A DNA stretch of 64,000 nt from Acorus gramineus (Eukaryota > Streptophyta > Magnoliopsida > Acorales > Acoraceae). The translations under genes and the position numbers were made by a program. Of this stretch, positions 1 to 12,098 are shown one piece after another. The notes beneath the pieces are model-generated. The model saw nothing but the letters and a program-made list of their open reading frames with translations, was not told the DNA's origin and made no database searches. Location: the NCBI GenBank assembly GCA_030737835.1, contig CM060849.1, forward strand, positions 6,324,001 through 6,388,000, read 5' to 3'. Position 1 is the first letter of the stretch. Every line of letters starts with the position of its first letter.

Positions 1-1415
1 GCGCGAGGTGCCCATCCCGAATCAAACTCTCGATCTACCCACAGAGAATCCTTCATTCCTCTGTGGTATGCCCGACTTCATTGTGGAACTCGCACTTACG
101 GGCTTGGTCACGATTCTCGAGGGGGCTTCGTATCGGAAAGGGTGTCCTGAAATACCCCTTATCCTTGTTCTCGCCCAAAACCTGCCGCATTGGCATGGTT
201 AGCGGTGTTGCCACGAATTCCCTCGTCCTCGGAGGGCGAGAATTGCCCGACTTCTCTTCTCCTTTTTGTGACATTGCAGAAGACTGCTTTTTTGGGGGAG
301 GGGCGTCCTTGCGGGATGGCCCAACCGTAACGACAATAGCCACCTTTTGGGCGGTGAACGAAACATCGTCCTCTAGGCAGATGGATCCTTCTGCATGGGA
401 GAGAACGTCCGCCATGCTGGTAGGCGGCTTCCGGATGAGGGATTCGTAGAGATGCCCGGTCGGGATCAAACCACCTCGAAACGCCATCGCCGTGGTCTGG
501 GGATCGCAGGACTCGATCTGCGTCATTTCCACGCTAAAGCATGTGAGGTAGTCCCGGAGTCGCTCGCCCTCTGCCTACTTCATGCCAAACAGGCTCGCCA
601 CGTCCTTCTTGGGTTTGCAATAACATATGTAATGGCCGATAAACGCCTCACAGAGGCTTCGGAAGTCATTGACGGAGCTGGCTGGAAGCTTTCAAAACCA
701 AGTCAAGGCTTGCCCCCCGAGGCTCCGCGGAAATACGTTACAAAGCAAGGCATCGTCCCCTGCATCGAGGGACATGCGCTGCTGGTAGTGAAAGATGTGC
801 TCGGTTGGATCCGACTTTCCTTCAAACAATTTAAATTTCTGAGGGGTGAACTTAGCTGGTTTGGGTGCACGAACGATCTCCTCCACGAACGGGGAGTTGT
901 TGGATCAAGTACGCCATTTGCATGACGATGTCCACCGGGGTCCGGGGCTTTAGGTTGTGAAGAATGCGTCGGTCGACCTCCTTCATCATGTTGTCCTGCC
1001 TGTCCTGCCAAACATGGTCCTCCTCTCGAGGGTGCTTGGATGGTGCGACCAGGTTAGAAGAGACCGCAGGCTGCTCCGAACGTTCGTTCCGAGGGATGCT
1101 GATGTGTCTATTTGTCCGCTGGGGGTCGTTTGGCACTGGAGACGGTTCTCGATGCTGGCTGGGGGGATTCAGGTTTCCCCCTTCGGCCCTGAGACGATTG
1201 TTCTCTTCCATAGCCACCTCTATCGTTTGGATCAACTCATCGACCCGCTTTTTGGCGCGCTCTGCGCGGGTGAGAGCCTCATCACAGACCTGCTATAGCG
1301 CGATGACCTCAGGACTTGGCTCATCCCCCTCGGTCACGCCGGGAAGGGATGACGGATTGGCTGTTGACGCGCTGGCCGACAACAACATGGGCGGTGGAGT
1401 TTTCTTGGGAGGCAT
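1..1415 (-). pseudogene. gag of a Tat-type Ty3/gypsy retrotransposon, broken and cut by the window edge
   Basis: The minus strand encodes a retrotransposon Gag, the structural protein that packages element RNA. The likely start is the ATG at 1415 (begins MPPKKTPPP), shortly inside the LTR and primer site. It hits an in-frame stop near 1297, after which coding resumes with a coiled-coil-like stretch (ELIQTIEVAMEENNRL). Around 690-890 lies the conserved Gag core (FTPQKFKLFEGKSDPTEHI, ending in ALTWF). Near 53-110 is a zinc-knuckle-like CEFHNEVGHTTEEC, of the C-x2-H-x4-H-x4-C kind found in Tat/Athila Gag proteins. The pieces lie in at least three frames, so the gene is dead. Protease and polymerase would lie to the left of the window. 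The lineage call rests on the knuckle and the TGGCGCC primer site. Confidence 0.75.
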
Positions 1416-1440
1416 GATGAAGAGCTAGGCTTTTCGTTCG

Positions 1441-1461
1441 GTTCCCACAGACGGCGCCAAA
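1441..1461 (-). other. primer-binding site of the Tat-type element
   Basis: Next to the LTR, the minus strand reads TTTGGCGCCGTCTGTGGGAA. The TGGCGCC core is the usual tRNA-complementary start of primer sites in plant Tat/Athila-type Ty3 elements. Its position two bases inside the LTR end at 1463, followed by the gag start at 1415, fixes the element as minus-strand. The exact tRNA was not determined. Confidence 0.65.
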
Positions 1462-1462
1462 C

Positions 1463-2164
1463 TGGTGGGGCAAAAAATCACCTTACCAGATCGGGTAAAT
1501 AGACTCCGCCTCTCCCGTTCTCCTCCGCCCGAACATGCCTTGATCCACTGATCGGCCGCTCCTGTGCGCCTTGAACACCGGGAGGTGGGGGGCCTGCAGA
1601 AGACCCTCCGACGCTCAAGTCAATAAAAGTGGGAGACTGAAAGAGAATAGAAGACAGAAATTGTACCTCCCCCTTTTAGTCTGCTCTTGCCTCTTATTTA
1701 TAGGGTGGTCGAATGGTGCTAGGGCTTTGGATCGACCTCTCCATCGGACGGTCGAGATTCCCTGGACCATTATCTAGGAGCCAAAAGATATCCTCCCTGA
1801 TTTGGTCAATTATGGATTAACATATATGTTCAGATTCCATAGGGATTTGGGGAACCAAGTTAATCATTATCTGATTTGGTGATTTGCATGGAATTAATAG
1901 GGATTGAATGCTGATAATTATCCCTTAATGCAGTGGATTTGGATGGATTACTTACTTACTTAGCCCTCGGTAAACGGTCGGATCCTTGGGCCGGCTTCGC
2001 TTCGGATTTGGGTTCGCTGTGCTGCTGCATCGTCGGGTAGCAAGACCGGTCACCAGGCCCACCACGATGGGCTCGCACCCTGCGGACCGTCGTTTAGTCG
2101 GCTCAAACCGGATGGGCCTCGAGATCCGGCCCAGTACTTTCAACCATAAAATTTGGCGCCCACA
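1463..2164 (-). mobile_element. 5' LTR (702 bp) of the Tat-type element
   Basis: On the plus strand the segment begins TGGTGGGGC and ends GGCGCCCACA, giving TG...CA ends. It abuts the primer site on the left. A plant-like TATA box (CTATAAATAAGAGG on the minus strand, near 1690-1703) could drive transcription of the element. The partner LTR lies left of the window, so the target duplication cannot be tested; the right flank is ATAAC. Its left end, right end and TATA region resemble the solo LTR at 39982-40919, which appears to be a diverged relative. Confidence 0.7.
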
Positions 2165-3289
2165 ATAACATTTCATGGTTTAATCAAAATCAAAATGGTA
2201 GATCGGAAGAGAGAAAATGTTTGGATTCTGGATGGAAAGGTTCTTATAATCTAATTAAAAAATTAAATATAATTCGTCTACATTTGATCATCCCATATCT
2301 ACTATTGCTATACCGAGGGACATGATGCATATACCTTTGATTAATGGTAGAGTGAGGTCATTGTATATATGCCAGTTTCAATTTGTGAAAAGTTTAATGA
2401 CTGATAAGCAATCCACAGTGGACCTGTATTCTTTTTGTTTAGGGAAAGCAAAGTGAAACACTCAGTTATTTTCAAGGGGAGCTATATACCCCATCCCGTA
2501 TAGTTAGAAACCCACCCCGTTCAGAAAAAGAAAAACATGTTTCAAAGCAAAGGAAACCCACCCCTACAATACCCTCCCCTTGTTGAACATAACCCACCCC
2601 ATGTAAGTAACTTTTTCCTAAGTTCTCGGCAATTGCCTCAGTGATATGGGTGAACCCTAGTAGCCAATAGGGAAGGCAAGCTAAAGTCATCTGCGACATG
2701 CCCTCTGTGACCAATTCAGTTGAGTGACGAGCGAACATTTCCCCAGCTGTTCAACAATTATCTCGACGAACTAGGGGAACATGGGTCGCCTGTAGGTAAT
2801 TCAAACAAAGATAAGATGGAACATGCCCTCTGTGACCTATTTGACTAAGTGGTGGGCAATCATTTACCAAAAGATTCGGCAATGAGGACGGCAAGTTGGG
2901 TGAACCCAGGTTGCCGGTAACTTTGTCGAACTATGGTTCGACAAAGAGGTGGGCAACTATGCTAATCCAGGTCGGCGAAGTAACCGCCGATCACATCAAA
3001 TTATATAGAAAATCACATTGTATAAAAACTCATAACCATGATATTGAACTCTTATTTTTAACACGCTTCCATGTCCTTCCATCCACTGCCTCCAGATGCT
3101 CCTAAACCCAACCAAAAATTATAAATTCAAATCAGCATCATTCAACGCATTCATCAACAACAAATCCTCGAAAAGAAGAACCATCTATTCTTCAGTAACA
3201 ACAAATTCATGCAACATGTATAAGTCGTCAATCCCCAACTCAATGATAGTGTTAAGACATACAATGAATTGAAATCACATCCAATGCCC
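2165..3289. other. intergenic, no gene seen
   Basis: AT-rich DNA with no convincing coding frame on either strand. The motif GCCCTCTGTGACC occurs at about 2700 and 2824 in loosely similar contexts, suggesting a weak local duplication. Short open frames here have no recognisable domain. Confidence 0.5.
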
Positions 3290-3697
3290 TAGTTCAATAC
3301 ATTAATAATCCCTCACGTCGATCCAGCCCGTCAAAGAGTACATAGTCCGTGATTGACGGACTCAAGCGGAGAGCTCTTCCCTTCCTCGAGAGTCCAGAGA
3401 GGCCACACATGGCCTTGGCAGCGACAGGCATGGCGCAATCATCTAGGGGGAGGCGAAGAGAGTGCATTAATGGAAGAGGGAGAGGGAGAGGTGGGGATGG
3501 CCGCTACGAGCGAAGGCGGAGGTGAGGGAGGTGTAGGAGATGTGGGTCTTGGTGAGGGCGGAAGAGAAGAGGGAGGAGAGGAAGGGGTGGCCGGAGCAAG
3601 AGTAGAAGGAGATGAGGTGGTTGACAAGGAAGGGATAGCGAAGAGAGTCGCCGCTGCTGACACATGCGAGGTCTGGGGGCAGTTTTTGTATCATCAA
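3290..3697 (-). pseudogene. PPR (pentatricopeptide repeat) protein gene fragment
   Basis: The minus strand from 3697 encodes two consecutive PPR-like helical repeats (FLVNHLISFYSCSGHP..., then ISYTSLTSAFARSGHPHL). Near 3466 the frame meets a TAA directly after SLFH. Coding continues one frame over with MHSLRLPLDDCAMPVAAKA, the expected next PPR segment, so one base has been lost. Similarity fades by about 3290. PPR proteins bind organellar RNA and are usually 400-800 residues, so this is only an N-terminal relic of about 130 residues. No further repeats appear on either side. The Gly/Glu-rich open frame on the opposite strand is its antisense shadow. Confidence 0.65.
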
Positions 3698-3699
3698 TT

Positions 3700-6600
3700 A
3701 TAATTAATTAATTTTCAATTTGACATACTGACTCCCCTTATACCAGTTGTCTAGATTGAGTGGAATGACACAATTTCAAGAGGGATCTAAAATATAAATA
3801 TTAGTTTAATCCCACCCGATTCTGACATAGCTATACACATTTAGTAATTTTAGTCCTTCCAAACAAGCAACTTTTTAGACTTATTTACCCCCTATTCCAC
3901 TATCCAAACAGCCCCTCGGTGAAATATGTACTTTCACAATATCAATATGCCCACACACGCAGAAAAAACAAAAGATCACATAATTTATCCAAACACATAT
4001 ATACCTAATGATACTGTAAATAGAGTTTCACATAAGCACTGTGGGTTATATCACTAAAAATTGCAGTGCTAGTGATCTATACTATGGATCCGGGCTACAA
4101 TGCTGCTTTGGATGCAGCCCAGGTCTTCTAACTTCAAATTTCACACATAATGGCCCCTGGATGGACTACAAACAACCTTCAAAGGCCCGGTTGGAACCAA
4201 TTATTTGAAAACTGATTTGCATGAACAGAATTGGTTTCACAATTGATTCCAAACAACGCCTAACTCATTTTACAGTCCATTTTAATATCCATTCTTAGGA
4301 TGTTAGGTTATGTCCTGTATTTTATTTTTCTGATGGTCAACATATACATCTGCTACAAAGATCTCTCCAGCTGTACTGGGTTGGTTGAGCTGTTTGCCCA
4401 GTTGGAAGATGCTAACATATGAGATCATGTGCTTAAATGCACAATAACATAATTCATCTAATTGAAAATCGTTTTGCTATGCTGTGTTGTTGCATTAAAA
4501 AAAAATGCAAGAAACATGACATAACCAATAATTCAATGTCAATAAAATTACAATCTTTTGTATTTATAAAGGTGTGTATACATTTATAAAGGTGGGTATT
4601 ATGAATGTACTATCACTATTTATATGCATTCATATGAAAGGTACCACAAACCATATGTGAGACTAAAAATGGTGCTAGATGCATCTTTATTCAATTAGAT
4701 TAATATAGGATGGACTTGATGATTATAAACATCATCATCACTGAAATCTGGTGATGCTGTCCCAAACAAGACTCTATGTGTTCCTGCATCATAAGATCTC
4801 CCAGCCACACTAATAACATTTCATTACTGATGACATGATCCAGTTCTCTAGCAGCTCAGTTAATTTCACCTGAGCCCCACACATTCAAGATGATGTAAAG
4901 CCTTTTTCATATTGTGTATCAATGTTCATGTTAGCTCCTCCATGCAGCATTAGATGTAATATCAAAAGTTTCTATCATGAAAACTTCTACCAGATCTCTT
5001 CAATCATTCTTCAACAATTGTCTCAACCAAGGATATGTGGCAGACGCTTCTCCATTTATCCTCTCATCTTCAAAGGTTTCTATTAGTTAATATCGGTAGC
5101 TATAAGAGAAAACATGACACGAAAGTGTTGAATGCTACATGACCTCAATGGATGTTCTCTATTCATCAAAGCAATTGATATAAAAAAAAATACCCTGGTG
5201 TACAGATCAACTATCTAATATTACGATACAAAAACTAAACTATCGATCTGTAATCCTATATATTATGTTAACAAGGACCATTGCAGGACTAGACAGGAAA
5301 TCCCAAGTCCAATCAATGCATACTTTGAGATGCAGATAGTCTTAAAATACATCTTTATATGAACAAATCAACTGAAAGGAAATCATGACTTCAGGTCATC
5401 AACCCTAACCCACTCTAGAAGAAAGTACCAGTATTGTCAATGTCACCCCAAAAATATCAACATTATGAAAATCTTCTCCCAACCAAGCTGCCTGTTTACT
5501 GGAAGCATTTATGTAATGTTCTGCTCCTTCAGAAATTCACAATAGAGATCCCTCAGAATAGCAATTCCCAAAGAACAACTTATCTGCTTGAAATTTGGGA
5601 ACATCACTCAAGAGTAGATCCAGTTCATCGACATGGAGGAAGAAAAATTTAATACAGAAACTGCAACAGCTCCCAAACAGACACGATCATCACATCCATA
5701 CATGCATATACCTTATTCAATTTCACAGGACGCCTATACCCCAACAAAACATCCACAGAAGTTCCACCTTATGGCACCAAATTCTGTTTATATAAAATCT
5801 ACTTGTTCACTAATTGTATCCTTCTCGTGGAAAACACCTTGACACCAACGCTCAGTACATTTAAGAAGCATGATTCATTCACTAATACATTATGCAATTA
5901 AGAACAAAACTGGTCTTACTTCCAAAGTGCCACAGAAAATACAGTAATTAATTCACCTTTATGGATCACTAGCATGCAACATCACTCTACCAGATATACT
6001 AGAAATCCATTACAAAAAAAGTATCAAGAATAGTCTCTGAACACCAGTTTTCAGGAATCAAGTCTGTCACAGAGTAGGCATAATACATATACGTGTGCAG
6101 GCATTGACTCTTGAGGGTTGAAATGTGTTTGGCTCCAATGAATAAAAGAAAACTTTATGTGTCATTGAAGATAAACACAAATCACAAGACAGAAGAGATT
6201 GTCTTTTTTTAAAATTCAATTATATCACAAGTAGTAAAATCATTAAGAAGGCAAAAGGGAGTGGCCTTTATGGTGTACAAAGTATTCAAAAGCGATTCAA
6301 TCTCTCTACATAAGATCTACACATCAACTGAAATGTTTTATGAAAGTAGATGATCTATTAATTCACCATAAATTTGCACTGAATCAATATAACCTTGAAT
6401 GACGGCACATAATCCCCTCAAAAATGATTATCTTTAATTTGAATTCTCTACTAAAATATATGAAACTGAGAGCACAACTAACCCCTTTTGTCCCATTGTC
6501 AAATATTTAGTTGTAAGTGATCCAATACTGCTTTACTTCTCTCTAAAGGATGCTTATAATTGGTTGGAATATTTAAGTAGTACTTGTAAGAACAAAACAA

Positions 6601-7700
6601 AGTCTTGATCATAGAAATTAAATTAAAAGCTACCCAAAGAAATATGTAGATATGTTAATGATATGTTCACTAAATCATTTCAAGAATTGCCTGTGAACTT
6701 AGATTTCTGTAGAATGACCAAAACTAAAACCACGCACGTATAAGACAGTCTGGGAATATTTGATTTTTTTTGAAAAGTGGTAGACTGTTTACAACGGAGC
6801 AGCAAAGTTTCAAAATTCTGAAGGTGTGGAGGGATGAGAAGGTGATATAAGATATGCATTAGAAAAAAGTATAAGATAAAAGTAAAAGAAAACAGAGAAA
6901 ACTGGGGAAGGAAAAGGGACCTGCACAAGCACTGCAAGATATCCAACATGCACCTAGTGGCAATTCTTTCTCAAAGATTTTTGACATGGTATCCACTCCC
7001 ATATTATTCATGTGCTAATATGGTTATATGTCTCCTATAATATATGAGATATGATTCATATGACTGATAATTACAGGTATAGACTACATAAATAACCTGG
7101 CTTCCATTCCAATTCATCATTGTATATAATTCTAGAAAAAATTTCCACCTAATTGTCAAAACCTCATAAACATGGATTCCATGCAAAAACAGTGATATGC
7201 TTCAACATTTCCTTAAAAATCTGTCTCTTGATTCTTCTTATTTGAAAATCAAACACAAAATTTGCATCATTCTCACAAATACCAAGAAGAATACACATTT
7301 TATTGTCCTAATTAAGGTACAGATCCAAAGCAGTTAATCCATTTTTTTCCACAAACATCCTCCTATGAACAACCATATTCCTATTAAGGAAAAAGAATTC
7401 AGGCAATTTTACACACAACAATCAAATTCAATTCTAAGCAGAAAAAAAATTAAAAATTAAATAAAAGTAAAAATAAAATCCTAGAGCAAACATGACTCCA
7501 TCCTCATCAAGCAGAAAGCTAAAACCATATGAAAATTCTACAAGGCCATAACAACACTAGGGGAAAAAGAAATGGGAGATGAAACATATCAAACTTTGGG
7601 CAACCCAAGAAGGGTGAGATCCTTGTTTTTAACCAGAATTCATGAAGATCCATGACAATCTAATCATATATATATTATAAAAAAAAAACTCATAGTTTTA
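3700..7700. other. long AT-rich intergenic interval
   Basis: About 4 kb with many A/T runs and only short open frames on both strands. I found no protein domain, splice-consistent exon chain, tRNA-like or tandem structure I could defend. Old, unrecognisable transposon sequence is likely. Confidence 0.5.
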
Positions 7701-7775
7701 GATCTTATTCATCAACCCAAGAAAAAAAAAAAACAGAAACAGAGACCACCAAAGAGACGGAAGTTCCGGAATCCA

Positions 7776-8438
7776 TTATTTCTTGCCACCTTTATTTTCA
7801 GCCGCCCCTCCGGCGCCATCACTGCCCGCCTGAGCCTTCTTCGCCTTCTTCTCTTCCAGTGCGTTCTTGTCTCTGAAAAAAACATTTTATTCAGAACAAA
7901 AGAGGGATTTTCAGCCAATATTGAAAGTAAAAGAACACCAAAAAAAATCACAAAATTTAAGCATTCTTGATATATATAGAAAGATTTTTTTAAAGAGTGA
8001 TGTTTAGCTGACATCAGAAGTTAGAGCATCTCCAATGGGATACTCCCGAACCATCTCCATTTTAGAGAACCAATTTCATTTTGGATGATAACATAAAATT
8101 CTACTCCAACCCAATGATCTATCAACATCTCCATTTTATTTTAAAATAATATTACTCTACAAAAATCTCTCATTTTCTGTAGATAAAAACCAAATCACTA
8201 TAAATAAAAAAAAAAACTTCACTAAATTAAACTAATTAAATACTTAACAAATCAAATCATAATAAAAAGTATTTAAATATTAATTAATTACATCTTAAAT
8301 TTATACTTTTTAAACATAGGCTAAATATTCAATGTTGGTCTCATTTTAATCATTTATGCATTCTCAACTAATTTTGTATAAAGATTAGATTTACACCAAA
8401 ACTTACAAAAACTATGATATAGAGACAATGCGTGTTGC

Positions 8439-8484
<46 letters not shown>

Positions 8485-8748
8485 ACCTCTCGCGGCGTTG
8501 TTCAGGGGTCAGGCCATCATCACGACCTTTGGCACCGGCCTTCCGAGCCTGGGCCCTCTCTCGGTCACGCTCCCTCTGGTTGCCCCGTATCAAGAAATCC
8601 CGGTTAAGGCAAACAACACCTCACCAAAAACCAAAACAAAATCGACCCCCCACCCCCCCCAACAAAAAAAAAAAAAAAAATCTTGTTTTGCAAGATAAAC
8701 GAAGATCCATCAAAGAATTGATGGAGAATTTCAAAGGATATGAGTCAT
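7776..8748 (-). CDS. SERF-like (4F5 family) small EDRK-rich protein, three coding exons
   Basis: The gene encodes a 67-residue, highly charged protein of the 4F5/SERF family (MTRGNQRERDRERAQ..., DDGLTPEQRRERD, ending NKGGKK). The family is conserved from animals to plants; animal SERF proteins influence amyloid aggregation, while the plant role is poorly defined. Coding exons are 8748-8742 (7 nt, ATG ACT C), 8586-8487 and 7872-7776. Together they make 204 nt including TAA, with all junctions in frame. Exon 2 alone would start at a TTG with an upstream in-frame stop. The normal MTRGNQ start appears only if 8741-8587 is removed as an AT-AC intron. Intron 2 (8486-7873) is GT-AG with a TTTTTTTCAG acceptor. 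Length and sequence match plant homologues, so the gene looks intact. Confidence 0.92.
8438..8484. repeat. compound (TG)n(AG)n microsatellite inside SERF intron 2
   Basis: A run of TG dinucleotides is followed directly by AG dinucleotides. On the gene's strand the CT tract begins right after the 5' splice site (AG then GTTCTCTCTC), so the donor has almost no consensus beyond GT. Confidence 0.9.
8587..8741 (-). other. probable U12-type AT-AC intron (155 bp) of the SERF-like gene
   Basis: On the minus strand the intron starts ATATCCTTT, the U12 AT-AC donor consensus. It ends TTGATAC and carries CCTTAAC, the U12 branch-site core, about 16 nt before the 3' end. Removing it joins ATG ACT C to GG GGC AAC and restores the conserved MTRGN N-terminus. 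No GT-AG alternative gives an in-frame start. Confidence 0.85.
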
Positions 8749-8860
8749 CTTTGAATCCACCAAAAAAAAATTTATTCACCAACAGAGTTCCTGTAAAAGG
8801 CAACAGAGAACAATAGAAGGGAGAGAAGATGAAGATTGAAGAGTCCACCACAAACAAAGA

Positions 8861-8871
8861 ATTTATTTATA
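8861..8871 (-). promoter_or_regulatory. candidate TATA box of the SERF-like gene
   Basis: The minus strand reads TATAAATAAAT about 115 nt upstream of the SERF start codon. A start site some 30 nt downstream would give a 5'UTR of roughly 85-90 nt. There is no direct evidence of use. Confidence 0.5.
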
Positions 8872-8899
8872 AAGGGAAAAAAAAAAGAAAAGGGAAAGG

Positions 8900-10371
8900 T
8901 CCCTATTGAATATAAGAGGGGCTTTAGGTTTTTATTATTGCAAAGGAAAATAATAAGATCTCGAAGCTTCCTAGAATCCTAGCTATGAGCTTTTTACATA
9001 AAGCCCCTGTATTGTTTTATTTTGGTATATCCCTTCAAAGATTTACATTCACATCAACTCCCCAAAGAACTGAAATTATGTATCCTCGGTCCCGCAAATC
9101 AACTTGGATCTGACTTGATAAAAGGTATAAATACCCTATCCAAAGGACCCGACAATAAAAAAGGGTCAGGTCTGGGTCTACCCCGACCCAATCCTATCGA
9201 CCCGATTGACCCAATCCAAATACATTGTATTTTTTTTTTTATTTATGATCCAACAAAACACTCATAGTTCAACCAATATTTATAACTAAATATTGAATAA
9301 TCATTTAAAATTTTAAAAATTTGAAATATTTTTACAACCTTTTGACTTCACATAAAAATCATAATAATCCAAACCATATTCCAAATGTCCTCTCATTAAA
9401 TATTAAAAAAATCAAAATAATTAAGAACTATTTATAATACACTACACTCTATTAAAAAGAAAAAAAAATAAAGCCATTGTATGCCCTTGAGAAGCTCTTT
9501 GACCTTTCTTTGTCATGCCTAGACTTGTTAATGGGTCGACCCGACCTAAGACCCGATATGGACCCGACAATCAAGCAGGTCAGGTCCGGTCCACCTCGAC
9601 CCAATCCGAACCCGACCCGTTGACAGGCCTATTCATAATAATCATGTTTGCATTCCATCCCGTAAATGTATTGAAATTATTAGGGTTAAGTATTAACTTT
9701 ACATTGTTGATACACACAGTCCGCGCACACAGTCATGTGGATTGTCCATATATCTTCACAGCCGTCCAGCAAAAAAATATATATCTTATTAATTTTTTTT
9801 TTGCAATTGCTAAAAAATTATTCATTCAATTTGTAATAAAACGATATACATTTTTTATCAAGTTATATATTTTATTAGATGAAATTTATTATTATTAAAA
9901 TAACACGTGGAAACCTTATGTGGGAGATTATCTCTAACATTATTCTCAACTTTAATATCATATAAAAGAGTTTATCTTTTGTATGCACTTCTAATACATA
10001 GAGAAATTATTTCAAATATTATTATATGTTGCTTTAAGTATTTTATTGTATACATTTCTCTCCTACTTTAATTATGAATTTTTCTGTGCATCTGCGACCG
10101 CCGCGCATAAGAAAATTTTACAAAAAGAGTTATAATAAATATTTATTTACATACCTAAAAAAGTTTTAAAAATTCATGTAAATTTTATTTAAGATTAGAC
10201 TTGTTACTAAACTCAAATCTGATTATGACCGGATCTCAGAATAATAGATCTAGTAATTTTTAGATCCGGTTCACTTACATTCTATTGAATTCATTGTTGT
10301 CATTTAATTTCACTCTAATATAAATAATTAATAAATAAACTAAATACTCATTATTGATTTAAATTACATGT
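8900..10371. other. AT-rich intergenic with a pair of GACCCG-rich direct repeats
   Basis: Two segments of about 65 bp, near 9147-9213 and 9561-9625, share the pattern GACCCGACAAT...GGTCAGGTC...CGACCCAATCC...CCCG.TTGAC in the same orientation. Between them is extremely AT-rich DNA. They resemble the dispersed (GGGTC)-rich repeats common in plants and could be remnants of one element. No gene was found. Confidence 0.5.
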
Positions 10372-10945
10372 AAAGCCATCTCCCGCCCTCACTCAAATTT
10401 ATACTTAAATTTCACTTAAAATTTAAGTAAAAGCTTGATTTAATATAGTATCTCTCCAATCATCACTTTATATTTTATCCAAATCTTTCAAAAAAAATTC
10501 TTCTTCTCACAATTATTTTCTATAAACATTTTTAAAGTCCTTCCTTCAAACATATTTGTTATTCAATTTTTTTTCCCCTCCAAGATATTCAAAAATAAAA
10601 TTCATAATCATCCGTTTTAAAATAAAAATAAATATGAAGAAAGAAGACCACATGGTTTTATAGAGGTTTTTTTTTCCTTCGGGCTTCAAGAGACAATGCT
10701 GAAAATTGGGGGGGGGGGGGGGGGGTTTAATCTAATTCATTGAAAGTTGAAGGTAGAGTTGAAGAAAAAGGCAACGAAGAAAATATGGAGATAGAGGAAA
10801 AAAAACAGTTGAAAATTTGGTTAAAGATTTGAATAAAAGTTTGAATTAATATAGGTATGGATAAATGATTGGAGAGGTTTTAAAGCGACTTTTACTCAAA
10901 TTTGAGTGAATGTATGAGTATAAGATTGAGATAACGACATGGTTT
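10372..10945. mobile_element. MITE-like element with imperfect ~110-bp terminal inverted repeats
   Basis: The left end (about 10380-10485, CACTCAAATTTATACTT... TCTCTCCAATCATCAC... ATCCAAATCTTT) is an imperfect inverted copy of the right end (about 10822-10935, AAAGATTTGAATAAAAG... GATTGGAGAGG... ACTCAAATTTGAGTG). The inside is non-coding and contains an 18-G run at 10708-10725. I could not fix a target duplication, so ends are approximate and the superfamily is unknown. Confidence 0.55.
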
Positions 10946-12098
10946 TCACCCAAGAGGGTATATTTGCAAATACATAGACCATATATATTTCAATAATCAT
11001 CGTTTCACCAAGGACCATATTGTAATTCACCTATGAAGAAAAAGAAACTGATGAGAGAAGTCGGATTTGGTACGCAACACCGAAGTTATAGAGTCCAGAT
11101 CACTCATGCCTGAATTAGGTCAATATTCAATAGGAATGTGACACACGAGTTTGGATCCTCTATTTATTTTTCTATACCTGTTTTGTGTTTTGATCAATCA
11201 AACGATCATAAATTCATCAAATAAAATATATTCATTCATCCATTCATGATTTGATGTATTTATAACCGTTTGATTTTAATTGTGATGATGTGGAAATCTC
11301 ACAATTATAGTCAAGTAAGATACAAGCAGAAAAAAATAAGTAAAGGATCCAATTCCGTAACACATATACCCAACAATTGATTGTTCAGTTTGATTAATAG
11401 GATGTATAATTCAATTTCTATGCAGTTCGATTTATAGGTTATGTCCAGTTGTTAAGTTCATATGTCATTCGTCTATTGAATACTAAAGGTATTGACTAAA
11501 CTCAAACCTAATTGGATCCATACTCAAAGTCATGAGGGATGATAGGTGTCATCACGAGGGCTAAAATGGGACAGACTTACCGAAAAACTAGTTTAATACA
11601 CATCATCATTCATCATAAAGAGCTTGTTTTGCAAGGCTAGTTGGGGTATTTTAATAATAAAAAAATTTAATCTCATCTCAACCAATAAAAAAAAAAATCT
11701 TTCTAACATTCACCTAAATCATTAATTTATCATGTTTTTGTTAAAATTGATCAAATTTTTAATCACATAATTAGAAAAAAAAATTGAAACCAACTCGACC
11801 AAGTTGAGCGTTTTGTTCGGTTTCTTTCATCCTTTGGCCTTTGGGGATGTGGATTCAAGGTTTGTGAGATTTTCAGAGGCCTACTTTGTTTGGAGAAATG
11901 TCATGGTGCTATGCAGTCAGAAGGCAATAAATGCAGACTCTATTCCAATTTAGGCAAGCTAGAGGTTCACCTAAAGCTCTCACTCAAGTATTAAGAGAGA
12001 AATGGGTTGAATTGATCCTATTGAATTTGGGTGGGTTGAATTGATCCAATTTTATTCATCATGACTCTTGGATAAGACTCAAGTTGGATAGACACAGT
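10946..12098. other. AT-rich intergenic, no gene seen
   Basis: Low-complexity A/T-rich DNA without a convincing coding frame, exon chain or repeat structure. Confidence 0.45.

Noticed and set aside
3353..3703. Plus-strand Gly/Glu-rich open frame
   Set aside because: It is the antisense of the PPR relic and has only low-complexity sequence.
8487..8593. SERF start at the TTG at 8593
   Set aside because: An ordinary nuclear gene would not start at TTG, and the AT-AC intron restores a normal ATG with the conserved MTRGN sequence.
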